In this document: piece by piece, positions 17,995 through 25,756 of the stretch
Position numbering within the stretch: position 1 is the stretch's first letter
Layout of the letters: every line of letters begins with the position of its first letter
Assembly: GCA_902806085.1 (NCBI GenBank)
Contig: CADCVH010000073.1
Span: 1 to 64,000 of the forward strand
Origin: an uncultured Rubrobacteraceae bacterium
Lineage (GTDB): Bacteria > Actinomycetota > Rubrobacteria > Rubrobacterales > Rubrobacteraceae
Direction: 5' to 3'
DNA length: 64,000 nucleotides
Notes under the pieces: model-generated
What the model saw: the letters and a program-made list of their open reading frames with translations, nothing else
Told to the model about the DNA's origin: nothing
Database searches by the model: none
Made by a program: the position numbers and the translations under genes

Positions 17995-19095
17995 CTACTC
18001 GACGAAGACCTCCACCTCCGTACCGGCCAGGGGGCCGTCGGGCGAGCCCCGGCCGCCCACGCGCAGCGTCGCCAACCCTTCGTGACCCGAAAACCCCAGC
18101 GTGGTCCCGAAGGGTTCCCAAGCAGCCGCGCCCCGGCCGCCCGCGCGAACCGTCTTCGACGCTATGATCTCCCGCTCCCGGTCGAGCAGGGAGACCGTCA
18201 CACCCTTCCCGGAGTGGCGCGAGTACCCCCGCACGTTGAGGGGGCTTCCTACCTCTTCCGCCTCCCGGGGTTGCAGCACGACGGACCTAGCGCCCGTCGT
18301 CGGCGGAAGGTCGAGCTCCTCGCGCACGCCGCGGAAGTCCAGGGCGAGCCGCCCTGACCCGGGAAGCTCCGTCACCCGGTAGAGGAACGCGTGCAGGGCA
18401 AAGACGTCCGCGGAGATCCCGCCATCCGGGTTGCGGACCACGTAGAGCTCGCCCAGCACGGAGCCGACGAAGTCTTCGTCCGTGATCTCCGTCGAGGCGA
18501 CGCCAGGAAAGCGAAGGCGGACGTAGCCCCCTTCCGCGGGGCTTTCGACGGACCAACGGGGGACGCCGGCGGGGACGCCGGCGGGCCCGCCGTCCCGGCC
18601 GAAGTCCATGAGCAGGCGCTCGTAACCGTCGAAGATCCGGAACCGCACCCCCTCGATCCGGTCCGCCGCCCCGGCCTCGCCGCCCCTGATCTCCCCCGAC
18701 GCGACGAAGCCCGTTTCGCCGCCTTCCGGCCCTGATGCCTCGTCCTCGGTTCCGATCTCCGAGTCTAGGGTGGTTCCGGGCGCTCCCGCCCCGGCGGGAT
18801 CTTCGGCCTGCCCTGTCGGAGCCTCTCCCCTATCGTCGGCGCCGCAGCCCGCCATCGAAACGAGTACGGCCGCGAGCGCGGCCACCGCGATCGTCTCGAA
18901 CCGACGGCCGCCCGATGCGGACGCGATGTTCGTCCGCGATGGTCTTGCGTGGGGTTGGGGGGCTCTCCCGTAACCGGAGGAAGCGGCCTCCGCAGGAGCT
19001 TGGGCCCGACCGGGCCCGGCATGGGCTGCGGGGATGAAGGGGGCGACGTCCGCCGGGGCCACGGGCGGACGTCGTGGCAAGTCCCGAACTTTCAC
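17995..19095 (-). CDS. Lipoprotein with AMIN-like and Gmad2 domains
   Basis: This envelope protein has a lipobox-like segment (AALAAVLVSMAGC) followed by an acidic linker. An AMIN-like beta domain follows (around FRIFDGYERLLMDFG to RLALDFRGV). The C-terminal immunoglobulin-like Gmad2 domain contains SPLNVRGYSRHSGKGVTVSLLD and WEPFGTTLGF. Such domains localise or bind at the cell wall. The start is uncertain. GTG 19095 lies five bases after the upstream gene's stop, but it puts about 70 residues ahead of the lipobox, longer than a normal signal peptide. The ORF-track start at 19245 lies inside the previous gene. Confidence 0.75.
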   Translation of the reverse strand: MKVRDLPRRPPVAPADVAPFIPAAHAGPGRAQAPAEAASSGYGRAPQPHARPSRTNIASASGGRRFETIAVAALAAVLVSMAGCGADDRGEAPTGQAEDPAGAGAPGTTLDSEIGTEDEASGPEGGETGFVASGEIRGGEAGAADRIEGVRFRIFDGYERLLMDFGRDGGPAGVPAGVPRWSVESPAEGGYVRLRFPGVASTEITDEDFVGSVLGELYVVRNPDGGISADVFALHAFLYRVTELPGSGRLALDFRGVREELDLPPTTGARSVVLQPREAEEVGSPLNVRGYSRHSGKGVTVSLLDREREIIASKTVRAGGRGAAAWEPFGTTLGFSGHEGLATLRVGGRGSPDGPLAGTEVEVFVE

Positions 19096-19099
19096 CCGC

Positions 19100-19420
19100 T
19101 CAGTCCTCGGTGAAGCGTTCCGTGGGCATGTTCCGGAACCAGCCGTCGACCACCCGGTCGTAGGCGTCGCCGGGGACCACGCCAGGACCCACGAGCAGGC
19201 CGACGAAGATGGCGACCGTGCAGAGCACCACCGGCAGGGGGCCAAGCCTTCTGGCCCCCAGCACGTAACCCGCGATCCCGAGGAACACGCCCACCGCCCC
19301 CGTCGCTATCGAGACGAACAGCGCTCCTAGTGGGACGCAGAAGACCAGGGCGACGACCGAGAGCACCCGTCCCGCGTTGAGCTTCCACACCTCCTGGTTT
19401 TTCTCGGGGTTCGCGTCCAT
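19100..19420 (-). CDS. Small membrane protein (DUF4190-like layout)
   Basis: This 106-residue hypothetical protein starts MDANPEKNQEVWKLN, with three hydrophobic segments (about 17-38, 40-55 and 62-82). A C-terminal soluble tail contains GDAYDRVVDGWFRN. ATG 19420 has GAGGTAGG upstream and lies three bases after the htrA-like stop. It is in a minus-strand run with the protease upstream and the Gmad2 lipoprotein downstream, suggesting an envelope-stress role, but the function is unknown. Confidence 0.78.
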   Translation of the reverse strand: MDANPEKNQEVWKLNAGRVLSVVALVFCVPLGALFVSIATGAVGVFLGIAGYVLGARRLGPLPVVLCTVAIFVGLLVGPGVVPGDAYDRVVDGWFRNMPTERFTED

Positions 19421-19423
19421 GGC

Positions 19424-20542
19424 CTACCTCATCTCCTCTAGCTCGACCGTAAACCCGCGCGCCTCGCCCTCCCCGGCGACGGTCAGCTCCACGGGTTCGC
19501 CGGGGTCGTAGCCGCGCAGGACCGCGAGAAGGTCCCCGGTGCCCGTGACCTTCTCGCCTTCGACGGCGGTCACGACGCCGCCCGGCTCGATGCCGGCGTC
19601 CGAGGCCGGGCCGTCTGGGTCCAAGCCGGTGACTATCGCCCCGGACTCGACGGAGGCGCCGAACCGGCGCGCGGCCTCCGGGGTCAGGTCGGCGAGGGAG
19701 ACGCCCACGTAGGGGTGCTCGGCCCGGCCGTCCTCGATGATCGCGTCCGCAACGTCCCTAGCCGTGGCGGAAGGGATGGCGAAGCCGAGGTTGACCGCCC
19801 CCGTCTGGGCGGGCGGCAGGTAGGCGACGTTGATGCCGACGACGTCGCCGTTTTGGTCCACGAGCGCCCCGCCGGAAGAGCCCGGCGAGATGGCCGCGTC
19901 GGTCTGTATGAGGTCCACCAGGGCGCTCTGCTGGGGCCCGCCGGTGATCTCGGGCGGTATCTCGCGGTTGAGGCCGCTTATGATGCCGGAGGTGACGGTG
20001 GACTGGAAACCCGAGGGGCTGCCGGCGGCCACGGCGAGCTGGCCGACGACGAGGTCCCGGCTGTCGCCGAACTTCGCGGCGGGGAGACCCTCCCGGTCCA
20101 CCTTGACCACGGCTATATCGGTGTACGGGTCGCCGCCGACGACCTCGCCCGTCTCCACCGAGCCGTCGGCGAAGGCGACGTTTACCGTGTCCGCGCCCTC
20201 GACGACGTGGTTGTTGGTGACGACGTAGCCGTCCTCGCGGTAGATCACGCCGCTACCCAACCCCTGCGCCTCCTGGGGCCCGTAAGGCGACGTCTGGATC
20301 GAGGATACGTTGACCTGCACCACGCTCGGCTCGATCTCCCGCGCCACATCGGCCACCGGGGAGACGGCGGCGGCGGGCGCGTTTCGCCCCGCCTTCGCGT
20401 CCTGCCGGGTCCCCGCCTCCTCTCCCTGGGCCCCCGCCTCCTCTCCCCCGCAGCCGGCCGCCAACAAGCCGGCCGCCAGCAAGGCAACGCCGAGCCGTTT
20501 GGGCGGCCGAAGGGTTCTTCTCTTGATGCTGTTATCTGTCAT
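19424..20542 (-). CDS. HtrA/DegP-like serine protease lipoprotein with PDZ domain
   Basis: This 372-residue S1C protease is expected to degrade or refold damaged envelope proteins. A signal peptide ends at lipobox Cys31 (LLAAGC). The catalytic triad is H112 (TNNHVVEG), D142 (YTDIAVVKV) and S223 (PGSSGGAL, where the usual motif is GNSGG). A PDZ domain covers about 275-365 (HPYVGVSLADLTPEAA to the end). ATG 20542 has AAGGAGAG at good spacing. Confidence 0.94.
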   Translation of the reverse strand: MTDNSIKRRTLRPPKRLGVALLAAGLLAAGCGGEEAGAQGEEAGTRQDAKAGRNAPAAAVSPVADVAREIEPSVVQVNVSSIQTSPYGPQEAQGLGSGVIYREDGYVVTNNHVVEGADTVNVAFADGSVETGEVVGGDPYTDIAVVKVDREGLPAAKFGDSRDLVVGQLAVAAGSPSGFQSTVTSGIISGLNREIPPEITGGPQQSALVDLIQTDAAISPGSSGGALVDQNGDVVGINVAYLPPAQTGAVNLGFAIPSATARDVADAIIEDGRAEHPYVGVSLADLTPEAARRFGASVESGAIVTGLDPDGPASDAGIEPGGVVTAVEGEKVTGTGDLLAVLRGYDPGEPVELTVAGEGEARGFTVELEEMR

Positions 20543-20581
20543 CTCGCGCTCTCCTTTATGGCTCGAAACTCTGGTCTCGCG

Positions 20582-20788
20582 CTACCGGGCGACCGTGTCG
20601 TCCCGCAGGGCGGGCTCCTTCTCGGGTAGCTCTCCGGCGGTCTCCTCGTCGTCTAGCTCCCCGGGCGACAAGGTGGTCTCCTCGCCCGCGGACGGCGGCT
20701 CGTCCTCCTGGCTCGGGGAGTTCGCGCCCTCGCAGCCCGCGCAGCCCAGGACGAGCGCCACGAGGACGGTGGCGGTCCTCTTTCTCAT
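20582..20788 (-). CDS. Short acidic lipoprotein
   Basis: This 68-residue product starts MRKRTATVLVALVLGC, a short signal peptide with lipobox Cys16. An acidic low-complexity tail rich in Glu, Asp and Ser follows. ATG 20788 has GGAGG six bases upstream and is preferred over the longer ORF from 20935. No function can be assigned; it is a minus-strand neighbour upstream of the HtrA-like protease gene. Confidence 0.7.
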   Translation of the reverse strand: MRKRTATVLVALVLGCAGCEGANSPSQEDEPPSAGEETTLSPGELDDEETAGELPEKEPALRDDTVAR

Positions 20789-20796
20789 GCTTCCTC

Positions 20797-20931
20797 CTAA
20801 CTGTTGGCGTTTCGGTTCTGCCAGGCCCGGTAGGGTGTCCGGCCGCAGTAGGCGCGGAGCTTCTCCTCGTAGACCCTGTCGGTGGGAATGTGGGGGTTCC
20901 AGGCGGGGGTCGATATCGCCGAAGCTCCCAA
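20797..20931 (-). CDS. Putative 44-residue small protein (possibly frameshifted)
   Basis: The frame from TTG 20931 reads GASAISTPAWNPHIPTDRVYEEKLRAYC and ends RAWQNRNANS. It looks protein-like and has GAGGAGGT nine bases upstream of the TTG. A second frame begins at ATG 20993, overlaps the stop of the upstream membrane gene as ATGA and reads MTPADPGTQAPDQEIEEVKDAW before losing character. The two could be one 60-odd-residue gene broken by a single indel, real or a sequencing error. I do not recognise the family. Confidence 0.42.
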   Translation of the reverse strand: MGASAISTPAWNPHIPTDRVYEEKLRAYCGRTPYRAWQNRNANS

Positions 20932-20989
20932 GCATCTTTGACCTCCTCGATCTCCTGGTCTGGCGCTTGCGTTCCGGGGTCCGCCGGGG

Positions 20990-21475
20990 TCATTTTTCGG
21001 TGGCCCCGGCGGACAAGGGTTCTCCCAGCTTTCCCCCGACGAAGCCGCCGAACAGGTTTATCAAGAAAAGGACGAAACCCGCCAGGAGGGCCGCGGAGGC
21101 GAGCCCGAAGCCCACGGGCGGAAGGGCTGCTCCCTCCGCGAAGACGACGCCGAACATGCCCAGCACGGCGGCAAGTATCAGGCCCGCGATCAGCCCGAGA
21201 ACCGCCGACAGGGAGCCGTGCTTGCCGCCGGAGTAGCCCGCCACCCTGGCCGCGACGTAGCCCCCGATCAGGTAAGACAGGAACCCGGCGACCAGGGAGA
21301 TGACCACGAGCGTCGCGGTGAGTTCTCCACGCTCCACCGGCGGCTCCGAGAAGGAGGCGTAGAGTATCCGCAACACCGGACTCACGAGGAGCCCCGCGAA
21401 GACGGCCACGGCCCATCCCAGGGCCACCGCCCCCCACCGGGTTCCGCCGGCCTTCTTGCTGTCCACGAGGGTCAT
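20990..21475 (-). CDS. Four-helix membrane protein (TIGR04086-like layout)
   Basis: This 161-residue integral membrane protein has hydrophobic segments near 17-38, 52-76, 88-112 and 122-147 and glycine-rich helix motifs (YLIGGYVAARVAGYSGGKHG). The layout recalls TIGR04086/YrzE-like membrane proteins, but the assignment is tentative. ATG 21475 follows GAAGGG closely. Pho-like array C lies just upstream, so it may be phosphate-regulated. Confidence 0.72.
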   Translation of the reverse strand: MTLVDSKKAGGTRWGAVALGWAVAVFAGLLVSPVLRILYASFSEPPVERGELTATLVVISLVAGFLSYLIGGYVAARVAGYSGGKHGSLSAVLGLIAGLILAAVLGMFGVVFAEGAALPPVGFGLASAALLAGFVLFLINLFGGFVGGKLGEPLSAGATEK

Positions 21476-21523
21476 CCCTTCGAGTAGGGGCTGTTTCCGA
21501 CGCCCCTATTCTCTTCGCGGACC

Positions 21524-21582
21524 GTTAACCGCCCGCCCACCGGCGTAAGCGTTCGGCAAAGGGCGCGTTAAGGGCGCTTTAC
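21524..21582 (-). promoter_or_regulatory. Pho-box-like array C
   Basis: Plus-strand motifs GTTAAC (21524), GTAAGC (21545), GCAAAG (21556), GTTAAG (21567) and TTTACA (21578) fall on an 11-base grid, with one degenerate position near 21535. On the minus strand they read CTTAAC/CTTAC toward the membrane protein gene starting at 21475. Confidence 0.55.
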
Positions 21583-21602
21583 AGTTCCCCGGGGGGCCCC
21601 GG

Positions 21603-22484
21603 CTACGCGACGATGGCGCGCAGAAGATCGCCCTGGCGGCCCTCGCGCAGGATCTCCTCGGCCTCGCGCTGTATCTGCCGCACGCGTTCGCGGGAGACGC
21701 CCATCTCGCCGCTGAGCTTGGCGAGCGTGGCCGCGTCCTCTTCGTCCAGGCCGTAGCGGCGCACGAGCACGTAACGGTGGCGCTCGGGCAGCCCGCCCAC
21801 GGCCTCCCCCAGCCGCGCCAGCGCCAGGCCCTGGATCGTCTCCCCGGCCGGGTCCGGCGCGCGGACGTCCTCGACGAGTTCGCCGATCTCCGACCCGTCT
21901 CCGCCCTCCGAGGAGAGCTGCCGGTTGAGGCTGGTGGCGTCCGGCATAGCGCCCTTCGCGAACTTCACCTCCTCGGGATCCCATCCCAGGAACTCCGCGA
22001 GCTCCGCATCCGTCGGTTCCCGGCCCAGGCGCGGCAGAAGGTCCCCGCGGGCGCGCGAGATCTTGCGGATCTTCTCGCCCATGTGCACCGGCACCCGGAT
22101 GGTACGGGCCTTGTCGGCCACGGCCCGCCCGACGGCCTGCCTTATCCACCACGTAGCATAAGTCGAGAACCTGTAGCCCCGATCCGGGTCGAACTTCCCG
22201 ACGGCGGTCATGAGGCCGACGTTGCCCTCCTGGATGAGGTCCTCGAAGGGCAGGCCCGGCGAAGCCCCGCGGTACCTCTTGGCGACGCTGATCACGAGCC
22301 GCAAGTTCTTCTCGACCAGCCGGTGCCTGGCGCGCTCGTCCCCGGCCTTCGCCCTCCTGCTCAACTCCGCCTCCTCCCGGCGCGTGAGCAGGTCGCCCTT
22401 GTCGATGCGGTCGAAGTAGCCCCTGATGAGCCCGGGCGTCTCGCCCGGTCGTTCCGCTCGATGCCTGCCTGCGGTATCGGACAC
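21603..22484 (-). CDS. RpoD-family sigma factor (group 1/2)
   Basis: This 293-residue sigma-70 has region 2 ([46 protein letters not shown]). Region 3 follows, and region 4 carries the helix-turn-helix [17 protein letters not shown]. The short N-terminus without a long region 1.1 suggests a group 2 (SigB/HrdB-like) alternative factor rather than the principal one. GTG 22484 has GGAG eight bases upstream; the longer ORF would run through the Pho-like array. That array faces this gene, so phosphate-linked control is plausible. Confidence 0.92.
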   Translation of the reverse strand: MSDTAGRHRAERPGETPGLIRGYFDRIDKGDLLTRREEAELSRRAKAGDERARHRLVEKNLRLVISVAKRYRGASPGLPFEDLIQEGNVGLMTAVGKFDPDRGYRFSTYATWWIRQAVGRAVADKARTIRVPVHMGEKIRKISRARGDLLPRLGREPTDAELAEFLGWDPEEVKFAKGAMPDATSLNRQLSSEGGDGSEIGELVEDVRAPDPAGETIQGLALARLGEAVGGLPERHRYVLVRRYGLDEEDAATLAKLSGEMGVSRERVRQIQREAEEILREGRQGDLLRAIVA

Positions 22485-22542
22485 GTTTGCTCCTTCGCGG
22501 TCGTCGGTCGTTCTGCCGAAAGCCCCAGTTTCGCGGCCGTTG

Positions 22543-22602
22543 CTTAAATGCCCGTAAAGCCCCGTTAAGGGACGATAAAGCTCCGGTAACACGTTGGTAA
22601 CC
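22543..22602. promoter_or_regulatory. Pho-box-like array D1 (six phased TAA motifs)
   Basis: TAA triplets begin at 22545, 22555, 22566, 22576, 22587 and 22598, with steps of 10, 11, 10, 11 and 11 bases. Most are preceded by G or GT (GTAAAG, GTTAAG, GTAACA). The array lies between the divergent sigma-factor and sensor-kinase genes. Confidence 0.68.
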
Positions 22603-22632
22603 GGCCTCTGTCTCCGTGCCCGCGGAGTTTCT

Positions 22633-22665
22633 GTTAGGGGACGGTAAAGGTTCCGTTAACGACCG
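22633..22665. promoter_or_regulatory. Pho-box-like array D2 (three 11-bp repeats)
   Basis: GTTAGGGGACG, GTAAAGGTTCC and GTTAACGACCG are consecutive 11-base units ending about 45 bases before the sensor-kinase -10 box. They could autoregulate the two-component operon. Confidence 0.65.
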
Positions 22666-22709
22666 GCGAGCCGGCGCCTGTCGTGGGGCGGTGGTCGGCG
22701 ACCGAAAGG

Positions 22710-22715
22710 TACAAT
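22710..22715 (+). promoter_or_regulatory. -10 box of the PhoR-like kinase gene (leaderless)
   Basis: TACAAT is followed by six bases and GTG 22722. The -35 position lacks a consensus, consistent with activation from the upstream phased repeats. Confidence 0.55.
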
Positions 22716-22721
22716 CGTCCC

Positions 22722-24428
22722 GTGCGATACAGGTTCCGAGTCTGGATGCCGCTGCTGGCCGTCCTCATAGTGTTGCTCTCGATCGGGACGCTCCTCCTCT
22801 ACGGGTTGCCGGCGGCCAGGACGCGCCTCGGGCAGTTCTCCGAAGAACGCGCGCTCGCGCGGGCTGCTGCGGCCGCGCGAGGTGTGGAGACCGCCGGGGG
22901 CAAGGACCTCCGGCGCGCGCTGATCATCGCCGCGCGCACGGGCAAGGGGGAGGTGCTGATCGTCAGCGCGCAGGCCCGCGTGGTGGACCGCGGCGGCCCC
23001 GAGATGCTGCCCTCCCCGCCGAAGTTTGTGTTGCGTTCGGCGGCCGAGGGCCGCCGGACCATCGAGGAGGTCGAAGGGGTCAGGATCGCGACCGTCCCGC
23101 TTATCCGCGACGGCCGCCTCGACGGTGGCCTGATCTTCGTGCCAGACGAGGCCGAGAACACCATCTTCGGCATCTTCTCGCGCAGCAGCGTGGAGGCGGC
23201 GGCGATAGCCGCGGTGCTGGGCGGCGGCCTGATGCTCCTCGTCGCAGCACTCCTTTCGAGGCGGGTGGAGCGGCTGACCCTCGGGGCCAGATCCATCGAG
23301 CGGGGAAACCTCTCCTACCGCCTCGAACCCGGCTTCGACGACGAGCTGGGGGGGCTCGCCAAGAGCTTCAACGCGATGGCGGCCAAGCTCGAAGGTTCTT
23401 TCTCCGAGCTGGAGGAGCGCAAGGCGGCCCTCGGCGTGATCCTGGACAACCTCAGCGAGGGCGTCCTCGCGACGGACCTTGAGGGCCGGATCATGTTCGC
23501 GAACCCGGGCGCCCGGGCGATGCTCGGGATGGACGGCGAGGAACCGCCTGAGGAACATCCTGAGGCGCTGCCGAACCCGTGGGCCGAGTTCGACCTGCCA
23601 AAAGCGGTGGCCCGGTGCGCCGAAGAGGGGGAGTGCGGGGAGGCCCGCGTCCGGGGCGAGGAGACCTACCTGCGGGTCAACCTGCGGTCCCTGCCCGAGC
23701 ACGACGAGCACGGTGGCGGGGTGCTCGTCGTCATCCAGGACCTCTCCGAGGGCAGGCGATTGGAGGCGAACCAGCAGCGTTTCTTGGCGAACGCCGCCCA
23801 CGAGCTGAAGACCCCACTGACCACCATCCTCGGCGCCTCCGACCTGCTTCTTGACGGGGACGAAGACGACCCCGAACTGCGCCGCCGCTTTCTCGGGCAC
23901 ATAAACACGGAGGCCCGACGCATGCAGCGGCTCTCGGAGACCCTGCTGCGCCTGGCCCGAACAGGGTTCGACCTGCGGGAGCCCCACCTGGGCGCGGTCG
24001 ACCCGAACGAGGTCGCCCGGAGGGCCGCCGGGAGCATGGAGCCGCTCGCGGAGAGCGCGGGCCTGGAGCTCTCCGTCGAGGGGCACGGGGCCCGGCTCCG
24101 CGCGGATGAGGAGTGGCTAGAGCAGGCGCTGCTCGTGCTACTCAGCAACGCGATCAAGCACTCGAGGCGCGGCGGACACGTCCGGTTGCGCGTGGACGGG
24201 GCCAGCGTGACGGTGGAGGACGATGGGGAGGGCATGGGCCAGATAGACCTCCGCCACGCCTTCGAGCGCTTCTACCAGGGCGCGGGGAGCTCCGGCGGCT
24301 TCGGGCTCGGCCTGCCCATCTGCAAGGAGTTGGTCGAGCGGATGGGGGGCAAGATCTCCATAGAATCCGAGGAAGGGAGCGGCACCACCGTGAAGATACA
24401 CCTGCCGGAGGCCGGATCGGATGCCTAA
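22722..24428 (+). CDS. PhoR-like sensor histidine kinase
   Basis: This 568-residue membrane kinase has TM1 at about 9-28, a small extracytoplasmic domain, TM2 at about 158-178 and HAMP to about 232. A PAS domain follows (about 235-345, LDNLSEGVLATDLEGRIMFAN). The HisKA H360 lies in NAAHELKTPLT, and the HATPase carries an N-box (LLSNAIKHSRRGG) and GFGLGLPICKELV. The HAMP-PAS-HisKA order is that of PhoR. I use GTG 22722 (VRYRFRVWMPLL) because a -10 box sits six bases upstream. It overlaps the response regulator gene by eight bases. Confidence 0.9.
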   Translation: MRYRFRVWMPLLAVLIVLLSIGTLLLYGLPAARTRLGQFSEERALARAAAAARGVETAGGKDLRRALIIAARTGKGEVLIVSAQARVVDRGGPEMLPSPPKFVLRSAAEGRRTIEEVEGVRIATVPLIRDGRLDGGLIFVPDEAENTIFGIFSRSSVEAAAIAAVLGGGLMLLVAALLSRRVERLTLGARSIERGNLSYRLEPGFDDELGGLAKSFNAMAAKLEGSFSELEERKAALGVILDNLSEGVLATDLEGRIMFANPGARAMLGMDGEEPPEEHPEALPNPWAEFDLPKAVARCAEEGECGEARVRGEETYLRVNLRSLPEHDEHGGGVLVVIQDLSEGRRLEANQQRFLANAAHELKTPLTTILGASDLLLDGDEDDPELRRRFLGHINTEARRMQRLSETLLRLARTGFDLREPHLGAVDPNEVARRAAGSMEPLAESAGLELSVEGHGARLRADEEWLEQALLVLLSNAIKHSRRGGHVRLRVDGASVTVEDDGEGMGQIDLRHAFERFYQGAGSSGGFGLGLPICKELVERMGGKISIESEEGSGTTVKIHLPEAGSDA

Positions 24429-25119
24429 GGTGCTGGTGGTCGAGGACGAGCCCGCCGTGAGGGACGTGGTCGAGCACGCCCTCTCCCGCGAGGGCATCGA
24501 GACCGCGGCCGTAGGCGACGGGGAGGCCGCCCTGGAGCGGCTGCGGGGCCAGGAGACCTTCGACCTGGTGATCCTGGACGTCATGCTCCCCGGGATGGAC
24601 GGCGTCTCCGTGTGCCGGGAGCTGCGGGCCGGGCAGGCCAACAGGGACGTCCCGGTGCTCATGCTCACCGCCCGCGACGACGAGACGAGCGTGGTGGTGG
24701 GCCTCGAAGTCGGCGCCGACGACTACGTCACCAAGCCGTTCAGGCCCCGCGAGCTCGTCAGCCGCGTGCGGGCCCACCTGAGGCGCCGGCGCATGGAGGC
24801 GGACCCCGGGCCCGGGCGGAGGTTGGAGTTCCCGGGTCTCAAGATGGACCTCCTGCGCCGGGAGGTCGTCGGCCAGGACGGCGTGGCCCCCCTGACGGCC
24901 AAGGAATTCGAGGTGCTCGCCTTCCTGGCCTCGTCCCCGGGGCGCGTCTACAGCCGGGAGCAGATCATGCGCCACCTCTGGGACGGGGACTTTTTCGGCG
25001 AGGCCCGGGCCGCCGACGTCCACGTCCAGCACATCCGCAAGAAGGTCGAACCCGACCCCCAGAACCCCCGCTACGTCCTGACCGTGCGCGGCGTCGGCTA
25101 CAAGTTCGCCGACCTATAG
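24421..25119 (+). CDS. PhoB/PhoP-like response regulator (OmpR family)
   Basis: This 232-residue regulator has a receiver domain (phospho-acceptor D53 in ILDVMLPGMD, Thr in MLTARD, Lys in VTKPF). A winged-helix OmpR domain ends VRGVGYKFADL. It is translationally coupled to the PhoR-like kinase. OmpR-family proteins bind direct repeats at 11-base spacing, so this regulator is the natural candidate reader of arrays A-D. Whether the stimulus is phosphate is an inference. Confidence 0.92.
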   Translation: MPKVLVVEDEPAVRDVVEHALSREGIETAAVGDGEAALERLRGQETFDLVILDVMLPGMDGVSVCRELRAGQANRDVPVLMLTARDDETSVVVGLEVGADDYVTKPFRPRELVSRVRAHLRRRRMEADPGPGRRLEFPGLKMDLLRREVVGQDGVAPLTAKEFEVLAFLASSPGRVYSREQIMRHLWDGDFFGEARAADVHVQHIRKKVEPDPQNPRYVLTVRGVGYKFADL

Positions 25120-25278
25120 AAGAGCCGGACGTGCCCCAGGTTTCGGGTTGGGTATCTCGCCACGCGCCGAAGCTCGGGCGGTCCTGCCCGGGCGGATTGG
25201 GGGAGGCCGAAGTTGGTACACTCCCCGCCCGGGACCCGGGTTTCGGAACCGTTCTTCGGATCGAACACCGGGAGAAGT

Positions 25279-25650
25279 TTGCTCAGGATCTACGCTTGCG
25301 CCGCCGGATCGATGCTCCTGGCGGTCGGCCTGGCGGGCTTCGTCGTCTTGCCGAAGATGAACGCCGCGGAGGGCTTTTTCCACCTGGCGGTGGGCGCCCT
25401 GTTCGCCTACCTCGGCCTCTGGCAGGGGGACCGCGACGTCGTGCGCACGGTCGTCGGGGGGATGGCCGTGCTCCTTCTAGTCAGCAAGGGCGCCGTCGTG
25501 GCGCTCGTGGTGCCGGGGGGAAACGAGGAGCCCGTCTTCGGCCCGGTCGAGGTGGTGTGCTTCGGGGTCGGGTTCCTGAGCGTAAACGTCGCCCGCCTGA
25601 ACGGGGGCGCGTCGACCGGCGCGGGGTCGGGCGGAGCGGGAAGCGGTTGA
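25279..25650 (+). CDS. Membrane protein (DUF4383-like)
   Basis: This is a hydrophobic protein of about 123 residues with three to four helices (LLRIYACAAGSMLLAVGLAGF, EGFFHLAVGALFAYLGLW and two more) and a Gly/Ser-rich C-terminus. The spacing of FFHLAVGALFAYLG and VGGMAVLLLV resembles DUF4383 proteins. TTG 25279 has GGGAG a few bases upstream; the ORF-track start at 25213 adds a polar N-terminus that does not fit. A TACACT box at 25215 could be its -10. The function is unknown. Confidence 0.65.
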   Translation: MLRIYACAAGSMLLAVGLAGFVVLPKMNAAEGFFHLAVGALFAYLGLWQGDRDVVRTVVGGMAVLLLVSKGAVVALVVPGGNEEPVFGPVEVVCFGVGFLSVNVARLNGGASTGAGSGGAGSG

Positions 25651-25756
25651 GCCTCTTCCCGAGCGCCGCCGGCCTTCGGCTTCTGGAGCCTCTTTGGGCC
25701 CCGGTTGCGAGAAGACGGTTTCCGTTCTCTGGGGCGCGAGGGGGCGTGGGTGCGCG

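Noticed and set aside
17870-18121. Minus-strand ORF encoding GLCRD repeats
   Set aside because: It is simply the translation of the 15-bp intergenic tandem array; no start context.
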